Below, one piece after another: positions 57,645-64,000 of a stretch of 64,000 nucleotides of DNA. A program made the position numbers and the translations under genes. The notes under the pieces were generated by a model. That model worked only from the letters and a program-made list of their open reading frames with translations. It was not told where the DNA came from and did no database searches. Source of the stretch: Cuneatibacter sp. NSJ-177 (GTDB lineage: Bacteria > Bacillota > Clostridia > Lachnospirales > Lachnospiraceae); assembly GCF_022867805.1 (NCBI RefSeq), contig NZ_JALIFO010000002.1, forward strand, positions 1-64,000, written 5' to 3'. The first letter of the stretch is position 1, and the number at the start of each line of letters is the position of its first letter.

Positions 57645-58700
57645 TTACCGATTCTCGCCTGCTTCCAGAATCCGGCGCACCTGATCTTTTTTGATCCGGG
57701 ATATGCGGTGGCTTGCCTTCCAGAGTCCCTGGGGCCTGCGGACGGCAAAGCACAACAGTAGGACCGCATAGAACAACATCCGTGTGTTGGTCATATATCT
57801 TCGCAGGGGCTCCGGCAAAATCGTCAAAAGCAGCACGCCGAGGATTACGCCAAACACATTTCCCGTGCCCCCGACTACCACCATGCTGAGGATCAGCGTC
57901 GAGTCTGTGGAAGTAAAATTAACCGGGCTCACAAAGGACTGGCTGGCCGCAAAAAGCACGCCGGCAAGACCGGCCGGCACCGCTCCGATTCCATTGGCCA
58001 AGATCTTCAGGTTCTTTGTATTCAGCCCCATGGCTCCGGCGGCGTCCTCATCCTCCCGGATTGCAGCCATCCCCCTCCCAATCCGGGACTGGGAGATCCG
58101 GTGCAGCAGGAACGCCTCCAGGGCGACCAAAATGGCAATGGCATAATAAAATTTCCCCGGGGAATCCAGAGTCAAAATCCCCAGATCCGGTTTGTCGATC
58201 GACATAATCCCCAGCGCCCCATTGGTCAGCTGCATGTTATTCACAATCAGATAAAAAACTTCCCCAAAGGCCAGCGTCACCAGCGCCAGATAGTCCCCCC
58301 GCAGCCGCGCTGTGGGAATGGAAAGCACCGCGCCCAAAATCCCGGTCAGAATCCCGGCAAGCACAAACACAAGAAGGAAGGGAACATGAAGCCCCAAGTG
58401 GGGAGAGGCTAAAATCGCATAAAGATATGCGCCAATCCCGTAAAACGCCACATATCCCAAATGGAACTGCCCAACGTTTCCCAGAATCACATTGAGGCCC
58501 AAGGCGCACATCAGCATTAGGCCGGTGTTGATCAGGATCCGTACCCACCAATTTCCAAAAGCAGGCATTGCTGCGATCAGGACCGCCAGGGCGGCGACGA
58601 GAAGCCATTTCACCGGTTTCGGCCTTTCTTCCATCCACCTGCCGGCCTGCTCCGTAAAAGGAATCCTGGAGCTTCGATCGGATTTTTTCTTTCCTACCAT
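57645..58700 (-). CDS. LivM-type ABC permease
   Basis: 351 aa, about ten membrane helices after a basic N-terminus of about 35 residues. LNVILGNVGQFHLGYVAFYG and AVLSIPTARLRGDYLALVTL are LivM hallmarks, as is AAIREDEDAAGAMGLNTKNL at the coupling loop. ATG 58700 lies behind GGGAGG, just after the LivH stop. Confidence 0.92.
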   Translation of the reverse strand: MVGKKKSDRSSRIPFTEQAGRWMEERPKPVKWLLVAALAVLIAAMPAFGNWWVRILINTGLMLMCALGLNVILGNVGQFHLGYVAFYGIGAYLYAILASPHLGLHVPFLLVFVLAGILTGILGAVLSIPTARLRGDYLALVTLAFGEVFYLIVNNMQLTNGALGIMSIDKPDLGILTLDSPGKFYYAIAILVALEAFLLHRISQSRIGRGMAAIREDEDAAGAMGLNTKNLKILANGIGAVPAGLAGVLFAASQSFVSPVNFTSTDSTLILSMVVVGGTGNVFGVILGVLLLTILPEPLRRYMTNTRMLFYAVLLLCFAVRRPQGLWKASHRISRIKKDQVRRILEAGENR

Positions 58701-58701
58701 A

Positions 58702-59655
58702 TCACGACCTCCCTTTAATCGGCTCTCCGAACAGGCCCTGGGGCCGGAACAAAAGCACCAGCATCAACAAAATCAGGGCAAACACCTTGGAATACTCCGA
58801 ACCGATCACGCCATTGGTCAATAGCGGCAGATAGCCGGAACCAATGGTCTCCATCAGCCCCAGGAGCATGGCGCCTGCTACGGAACCGCGGATGCTTCCG
58901 ATTCCTCCCACGACCGCTGCAATCCAGGCCCTGGTAGCCACCTGGCTTCCCATGCTGTAAACCGATTGGCCGTAATACATGCTGTAAAGCACCGCGCTGA
59001 TACCAGCGATCGCCGGGCCTAAAATAAACACAACCTGAATGACCCGGTTTACATTGACCCCCATCAAGGAAGCCGCCGCCCGGTCCTCTGAGACGGCCCG
59101 GATTGCCCTTCCCATATAGGTGCGATGAACAATAAATGTCAGAAGGAGCAAAATTCCAATGGTAATCCCGCCGATAAAAATCTGTAGACTAGTCACATTG
59201 GCCCCCGCCACCGTAAAGGTTTTAGACGGCAGAAGCATCGGAAAACCCTTGGCGCTTCCCCCGGAGACCAGCATTGCCACATTGTCCATGGTCATCCCGG
59301 CCGCCATCGCGGCGATCACAACCGACAGCCGGCTGGCATTCTGCAGAGGACGGTAGGCCAACCGCTCCAAAGCCAAGCCGAGCAAAGCGCAGAAGGCAGC
59401 CGCAGCCACTGAAACCAAAAGGAATACCAGGATTTTACTCGTACTGCTCATCTCCACTGTCTCCGACGTCAACTGCCCTTCAATGACATGTAAGCCCTTC
59501 AGCATAAACCAGGCAAACATGGAACCCGACATAAAAATAGAAGCATGGGCAAAATTGATCATACGCATCACGCCGTAAACCATCGTATACCCCAGTGCAA
59601 TCAGCGCAATGATGCAGCCGGAGACAAGTCCGTTTACTATCTGCTGTGCCAGCAT
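58702..59655 (-). CDS. LivH-type ABC permease
   Basis: 317 aa. IVNGLVSGCIIALIALGYTM, YGVMRMINFAHASIFMSGSM and RAIRAVSEDRAAASLMGVNV are LivH signatures. Together with the LivM-like protein it forms the membrane channel. AAGGAGG-like sequence precedes ATG 59655. Confidence 0.92.
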   Translation of the reverse strand: MLAQQIVNGLVSGCIIALIALGYTMVYGVMRMINFAHASIFMSGSMFAWFMLKGLHVIEGQLTSETVEMSSTSKILVFLLVSVAAAAFCALLGLALERLAYRPLQNASRLSVVIAAMAAGMTMDNVAMLVSGGSAKGFPMLLPSKTFTVAGANVTSLQIFIGGITIGILLLLTFIVHRTYMGRAIRAVSEDRAAASLMGVNVNRVIQVVFILGPAIAGISAVLYSMYYGQSVYSMGSQVATRAWIAAVVGGIGSIRGSVAGAMLLGLMETIGSGYLPLLTNGVIGSEYSKVFALILLMLVLLFRPQGLFGEPIKGRS

Positions 59656-59745
59656 ACCGATCCCTCCTTACAGATCTCATCCTTTCCGGAAAAATCCGGG
59701 GAAGGAAAAACAGCTCTCCTTCCCTGGACGATCCCCCGTTGTTCT

Positions 59746-61002
59746 CTATTCATATTTGGCAGAAATTTTTTCAATCTGGGAGAATTCCCCGGCTGCCGTA
59801 CACTGCCACACGAAAGTGATTGGTTCTGCCAAGCGGCCTTTCTCGTCAAAACTCCAATGGAATTCTTCCATACAGATCCCATCCATTTCCGTTTCACGGA
59901 GAGCAGCGATCACCGCCTCCTTCTCTGTCGATCCGGCCCGCTCAATGGCGTCCGCAATCACGAATACACTGTCATAGGCATAGAAGGACCACGGTTCCGG
60001 GTTCAAACCGAAATCTGCCTGGCAGCGTTCGGTGAATGCCCGCGTCGCATCATTCATGGTCTTTTCATTCCGGTCCGGAGCTGAACTGATCGTATAAGCT
60101 CCCACCAGGTCTGCCCCTGCCTGATCCATGATCTCCGCCCCATCCAGCTCTGCCCCGATAAAAATCATATCGGTCATGCCGAGGGACACCATCTGTTTGC
60201 GGAACCGTCCCGCCTCCACAGCCATACCAGTGTAGATGGCGTCCGGATTCTCATTCTTGATCTTCGTCAGGATTGCCGAATAGTCTGCGCTGTCCGTATC
60301 CACTCCCTGGAAGCTGGTCACGGTCATCCCCAGTTCCTCCGCCTTGGCTTTGAATTTTTCCGTCACGCCCTGCCCCCAGGTTGTTTTGTTATGCACAATC
60401 GCTACGCTTTTAGCGCCCAGGGTGTCGTGAAGATACATCGCCGCTACCGGCCCCATCAGGCTGTCATTGATACTGTTGATAAAAATATTGGTGGCTCCCT
60501 GCTCTGTAATCTGGGAATTGCTGGCATTGGTGACCTGGGGAATATTGGCCTCCATGGTAATCGGGAGGGCAGCCAGGGTCACCCCGCTGTAGGCAGGCCC
60601 CAGAAGCCCAGCATATTTGGAATCATCCACAATACCCTGAATCACGGTTACCCCCTGCTGAGGATCCCCCGCATCGTCGTAACAGTCCAAAATCACCTTC
60701 CGGCCCAAAACGCCTCCGGCTGCATTGATCTCATCCACCGCCATCAGCATCACCTTTTTTTGGACCTCCCACTGGTAGACATCCTCCCCGGTCAAGGGCA
60801 TGGTCGCCGCCAGATAAATCGGGTTGCTCTCATCCAATGTGCCGGAGGCGGCGGCGCCTTCCGACGTGCCTCCCGCCGTAGTGGCCTCTGTCCCGCCTTG
60901 CGGCGTAGATGCCGGCTCTGCCTCCTTACCGCAGGCACAGACAGAACCCATCATCCCCAGGACCAATAAAACGGCTAATATTGACTTTTTTTTCATTTTC
61001 AT
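59746..61002 (-). CDS. LivK/Leu-Ile-Val-type substrate-binding lipoprotein
   Basis: 418 aa. Signal peptide ending SVCACGK with lipid-modified Cys24, an Ala/Gly/Thr linker to about residue 60, then a type 1 binding fold: IYLAATMPLTGEDVYQWEVQ, DEINAAGGVLGRKVILDCYD, LLGPAYSGVTLAALPITMEA. The pocket residues cannot be read as amino-acid specific by eye, and the operon argues for a sugar-like ligand. It lies 90 bp before LivH. Confidence 0.9.
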   Translation of the reverse strand: MKMKKKSILAVLLVLGMMGSVCACGKEAEPASTPQGGTEATTAGGTSEGAAASGTLDESNPIYLAATMPLTGEDVYQWEVQKKVMLMAVDEINAAGGVLGRKVILDCYDDAGDPQQGVTVIQGIVDDSKYAGLLGPAYSGVTLAALPITMEANIPQVTNASNSQITEQGATNIFINSINDSLMGPVAAMYLHDTLGAKSVAIVHNKTTWGQGVTEKFKAKAEELGMTVTSFQGVDTDSADYSAILTKIKNENPDAIYTGMAVEAGRFRKQMVSLGMTDMIFIGAELDGAEIMDQAGADLVGAYTISSAPDRNEKTMNDATRAFTERCQADFGLNPEPWSFYAYDSVFVIADAIERAGSTEKEAVIAALRETEMDGICMEEFHWSFDEKGRLAEPITFVWQCTAAGEFSQIEKISAKYE

Positions 61003-61035
61003 CCTATTTCCCCCTTTGCTTTTTCCATCCTTCTT

Positions 61036-62556
61036 CTATTTTCCCGGTAATGCCTCCAACCCCTGATACGTGCCGCTCAAACAGCCATAGATTCTCCGGT
61101 ACATCCCGTAGGTTTTATCATAAAGCTCCTCGTTCGCCGGAATCGGTACGGTTTTGATCGTTCCGCTTTGCAGCCATTGTTGGTAAAACGGATCCAGATC
61201 TGAAAAATATCCTGCTCCCATTGCCGCCAGATAACAGCCTGCCAGGGTCTCTTCCCCACACGGGTTGTAGATTGTCTCCACCCCCAGCACATCGCTGGTA
61301 ATCTGCCTCCACAGGGCGCTCTTGGCCCCGCCTCCGCTGACGCTGATCCGGTGAACCGGCGTCACCTCTCCGTTTTTCACCATCTCTTCCATTGCCTGCC
61401 GGACACTGTAACAATAGGACTCCATAATGGCCCGGTAAACATGGGTAACACTGTGATCCAGCCGAAGCCCGTACAAAACGCCCCGTGCATGCGGATCCTT
61501 CGTTGGGTTCCTCTCCCCGTTCAGATGGGGCAAAAATATCAGCCGGTCCGCACCGATCGGAAGGCGCGCTGCTTTTTCATCCATCCAGGCAAAGAAATTT
61601 TTCCGGTCATTTTGGGCCTGTACAGATTCCGCCTTGGCAAATTCGGCCCGGAACCATTCCAGCAGGATCCCGCTGACCGGGAATGCCGGCCCCATTTCGA
61701 TCGGGTCTTTTGGGAGCCCCATCATGGTTGGCTTTTTTAGAAAAACAGACAAATCCTCTGCCATCCCAAAATACATGCCGACGCTGCCGAAATAGAGCAT
61801 GCCGTCTCCCCGGCCTCTGACCCCGGCCGCCATCAATGACTCATAAAAATCGCCGGTTCCCACACAGACCCTGGTGTTTGTTGTCAGGCCAGTCAATTCC
61901 GCCGCGTCCTCCGACAAGAAACAATTGGCATCAACCGGGGACTTTACCTGGGGCAGCTCGCAAAGCCCCAATCCAATCGCCGCCAGGACCTGGGGGTCGA
62001 ATTCCTTCTTCTGCGGGTTGAACAAAGGCGTCACCCAGCAGGCCGTGTTGAAATCAATGGCATAACAGCCGGTGAGGCGATAATACAGGTAGCTGTGAGC
62101 ATAAAAAAGCTTTCTCACTTTCCCGTATTCTTCCGGCTCATTCTCCCGAACCCAGAGAAGGCGCGGAATAATATAGGTACTCTTCTCACAATGATCCCAC
62201 GGCGTCACGCCAAAATCGAAAAGCGTGTGTTCCGGCTCCCGGATATCCGACTGGGTGATCCCGTTTCTCAAAGGACGGCCTTCCTCATCGGTTAGCCCGA
62301 TGGAAGGGCACATGCCGCTGACCATGATGGATCTCACTCCCTCCGGCCGGACGCCGGAATCCTCCATAAGCCGGCGGATGATCCGGACAGCATCCAGCCA
62401 CCAGTTCTGTTCCATGTCATGTTCCGCCCATCCAGGCTGTGGGCTTTGAACCAGATGGCCGATTGAATGGCTGGAAAGCAATCTGCCGCCGGCATCCATC
62501 AGCGCCCCTTTGGTGTTGGTGGTCCCAATATCCACACTGATAAACAGTTCTGTCAA
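61036..62556 (-). CDS. FGGY-family carbohydrate kinase
   Basis: 506 aa from TTG 62556 behind GGGGAGGA. Phosphate-binding VDIGTTNTKGALMD at the N-terminus, GTGDFYESLMAAGVR in the middle, and SVSGGGAKSALWRQITSDVL near residue 420 for ATP. Most like xylulokinase and related ketose kinases; it would phosphorylate the keto sugar for the aldolase encoded upstream. The adjacent LsrF-like aldolase also recalls the AI-2 kinase LsrK, which cannot be excluded. Confidence 0.88.
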   Translation of the reverse strand: MTELFISVDIGTTNTKGALMDAGGRLLSSHSIGHLVQSPQPGWAEHDMEQNWWLDAVRIIRRLMEDSGVRPEGVRSIMVSGMCPSIGLTDEEGRPLRNGITQSDIREPEHTLFDFGVTPWDHCEKSTYIIPRLLWVRENEPEEYGKVRKLFYAHSYLYYRLTGCYAIDFNTACWVTPLFNPQKKEFDPQVLAAIGLGLCELPQVKSPVDANCFLSEDAAELTGLTTNTRVCVGTGDFYESLMAAGVRGRGDGMLYFGSVGMYFGMAEDLSVFLKKPTMMGLPKDPIEMGPAFPVSGILLEWFRAEFAKAESVQAQNDRKNFFAWMDEKAARLPIGADRLIFLPHLNGERNPTKDPHARGVLYGLRLDHSVTHVYRAIMESYCYSVRQAMEEMVKNGEVTPVHRISVSGGGAKSALWRQITSDVLGVETIYNPCGEETLAGCYLAAMGAGYFSDLDPFYQQWLQSGTIKTVPIPANEELYDKTYGMYRRIYGCLSGTYQGLEALPGK

Positions 62557-62580
62557 AGACTCTTCCTCCCCTCTGACCGG

Positions 62581-63402
62581 CTACCGGCCGCAAGTTTCCC
62601 GGTAAATCTCCACGGCTTCTTCCACCCCGGCTCCGTGGTGAACCAAAGCCACCAGCCCTTTCGTCATTCCGAGCGGACAAGGGTCCTGCCAAATTTGGCG
62701 TCCAAACACGCATCCGGCTGCCCCTGCCTTCAGGGCATCCTGCATCATAACAAACGTATCCCGCGGTGTCGCGCATTTTTTTCCGCCTGCAATGATAATC
62801 GGAACTGGGCAAGCCTTTGTCACTGTCTGAAAGCTTTCCACACTCCCGGTATAATCCGTCTTCACCAGATCTGCGCCGAATTCCGAGGCAATCCGTGCCT
62901 CAGAAGCCACCACCTCCGGCTCGTAAGGGTCCGCCACGCCGGGCGAAGGGCACGCGTGCATCTCTGCAATGCTGACCAGTCCATAGCGGTCGGACGCCGC
63001 CGCAAGTCCCCCGATGATCCGCAGAGTCTCTGCATCTACCCCGATCCCTGGAAATCCATAGGAGATCACCGCATCGGCTCCGATCCGCAGCGCATCCTCA
63101 ACCTGATACACTTGGTGCCATTCACGGAACTGTTCCCAATCGTCCCTGAACCGGGTCGCCCCTGTATCCATGCGGAGCACCTTGGCCAGATTACCGTCCA
63201 AAAGACTGCGGTAATGCTTCATCACTCCATAAGAAGTCATAATCGCATCGGCCCCGCCCTCGATCGCCGCCTCCATGGCCGGAACCGGATCCTCCAGTCC
63301 CCGGAATATTCCATTCATTCTGGCATGGTCCATCGCCAGCATCACCACCCGGCCGTCCTTGCCGAGAATTCTGCCAACCGCCGGTTTTTTGTCATATTTC
63401 AT
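62581..63402 (-). CDS. Class I aldolase, LsrF/DhnA-like
   Basis: 273 aa from ATG 63402 behind GGAGG. A TIM barrel with VVMLAMDHARMNGIFRGLED early on, Schiff-base Lys in DLVKTDYTGSVESF, PVPIIIAGGKKCATPRDTFV and GCVFGRQIWQDP, the pattern of the DeoC/FbaB/LsrF aldolase group. It should cleave the phosphorylated keto sugar. First gene of the operon, 25 bp before the kinase. Confidence 0.85.
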   Translation of the reverse strand: MKYDKKPAVGRILGKDGRVVMLAMDHARMNGIFRGLEDPVPAMEAAIEGGADAIMTSYGVMKHYRSLLDGNLAKVLRMDTGATRFRDDWEQFREWHQVYQVEDALRIGADAVISYGFPGIGVDAETLRIIGGLAAASDRYGLVSIAEMHACPSPGVADPYEPEVVASEARIASEFGADLVKTDYTGSVESFQTVTKACPVPIIIAGGKKCATPRDTFVMMQDALKAGAAGCVFGRQIWQDPCPLGMTKGLVALVHHGAGVEEAVEIYRETCGR

Positions 63403-63476
63403 TTTGCCTTCCTCCTTCCCAAACCTTGTCTGTGTATTCATCTTCCTTCCACGGCCGCTGGTAGGAAGTGTTTAAA

Positions 63477-63760
63477 ATTATAGCAGAGATTATTTTTCCC
63501 GTATATGTCACACGCTTTTAAACTTTATCCTTCAAAATGTGCTATAGATACAATTTGTTTATTTTTTATCTTTTTATTCTTTTATTCTTTTTTATTTTTT
63601 CTGCTTATATATTATTATTTTTTAATTTTTCTTTGATTTAGGTACAATTACATTTAAATCCTTTGCCTATCCTGTTAATTATTTTTGTGTTTTTATACCA
63701 ATACCCTGTTTCTTCTACTATTACCGTTGAATTGACAAACAAAAAAATATGTTGTACGAT
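63477..63760. promoter_or_regulatory. Divergent promoter region, very AT-rich
   Basis: On the minus strand an extended -10 TGC-TATAAT (63482-63477) serves the aldolase operon. On the plus strand TTGACA (63732-63737), 17 bp, TACGAT (63755-63760) serves the PucR-like gene. Between them 63540-63660 is almost pure A/T with long T tracts on the plus strand, suggesting bent DNA or an UP element. No gene seen in 63403-63801. Confidence 0.6.
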
Positions 63761-63801
63761 AGGAAGCATAAAGCGGATCGTTCTTTCCGGAGGTATCGAA
63801 T

Positions 63802-64000
63802 ATGGATGTTTCTGATCTCATTAACGAGCTATCTTCCTACCATCCCCTAGCTCTCAATATGTGCGACCACTGCCGTTCCTTCTCACAGGTCATGAAAATC
63901 CCGGAGTCCAGGGAAAACTTCCAGGAGGATACCCTCTACATCGGCACGGTATCCCAGGCCAAACGGCATCTCTCCAACATCAATTTCCTGCTGCTCCTCC
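63802..64000 (+). CDS. PucR-like transcriptional regulator (partial)
   Basis: The first 66 codons only, from ATG 63802 behind GGAGGT. MDVSDLINELSSYHPLALNM is followed by FQEDTLYIGTVSQAKRHLSN and a hydrophobic INFLLLL. This resembles the N-terminal sensor of PucR/CdaR-type regulators common in Lachnospiraceae, whose HTH lies at the C-terminus. It is divergent from the Liv/aldolase operon, which it may control. Identification is tentative because most of the gene is missing. Confidence 0.5.
   Translation, partial: MDVSDLINELSSYHPLALNMCDHCRSFSQVMKIPESRENFQEDTLYIGTVSQAKRHLSNINFLLLL

Overview
The window looks like part of a Clostridia chromosome, most likely Lachnospiraceae or a close relative. 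This rests on AGGAGG-type ribosome binding sites, a free-standing Spo0A-type DNA-binding domain, Ala/Thr-rich lipoprotein linkers and a type 2 GalT. The species cannot be named from the sequence. Positions 1 to about 36.8 kb are a nearly complete prophage whose left end lies outside the window. The rest is host DNA that looks more GC-rich by eye.

Prophage, read from its integrase (right) to its late genes (left): the tyrosine integrase (35724) sits beside a lysogeny module of CI-like repressor, ImmA-type metallopeptidase, a membrane protein and a divergent Cro-like gene, with three identical 14-bp operator-like repeats. A minus-strand early operon follows. It encodes many small proteins, a PC4-like protein, a DUF2800 nuclease-like protein, a DUF2815 protein, family A DNA polymerase, a VirE-type primase/helicase with a cluster of GGCAGAA repeats at its 3' end, VRR-NUC, an SNF2-type helicase, and a late-gene regulator candidate. 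At 21.3-21.85 kb a plus-strand cassette interrupts the order: two tiny hydrophobic peptides and a ribbon-helix-helix protein behind a promoter with an 18-bp perfect palindrome. The packaging, head and contractile-tail genes are a PBSX/Xkd-like series: TerS, TerL, portal, MuF-like protein fused to a zinc-peptidase domain, scaffold, major capsid, Ig-like proteins, connectors, sheath, tube, frameshifted chaperone, tape measure, LysM protein, CHAP-XkdQ fusion and baseplate. They end in a tail-fibre gene facing a silent, inverted copy of its own C-terminal half, followed by an XhlA-like protein and a holin cut by the window edge.

Host region: a Spo0A_C-domain protein, an orphan KdpE-like regulator, a MarR-MATE efflux pair, a LysR regulator divergent from an FAD oxidoreductase and a DASS anion transporter, a rhomboid protease overlapping galT, a GNAT acetyltransferase, and a three-hairpin intergenic element. 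Next come a purine permease divergent from a BMP-type nucleoside ABC importer (lipoprotein, ATPase, two permeases). Last is a nine-gene minus-strand operon (class I aldolase, FGGY kinase, LivKHMGF-type importer, zinc dehydrogenase, ketose 3-epimerase-like protein) that looks like a sugar or polyol catabolic pathway using an amino-acid-type importer. A PucR-like regulator, cut by the right edge, is divergent from that operon.

The most interesting items are the invertible tail-fibre cassette, the small-peptide/RHH cassette, the iteron-like cluster, the MuF-metalloprotease fusion, the in-frame amber codon in a virion Ig-like gene, and the Liv-type sugar operon.
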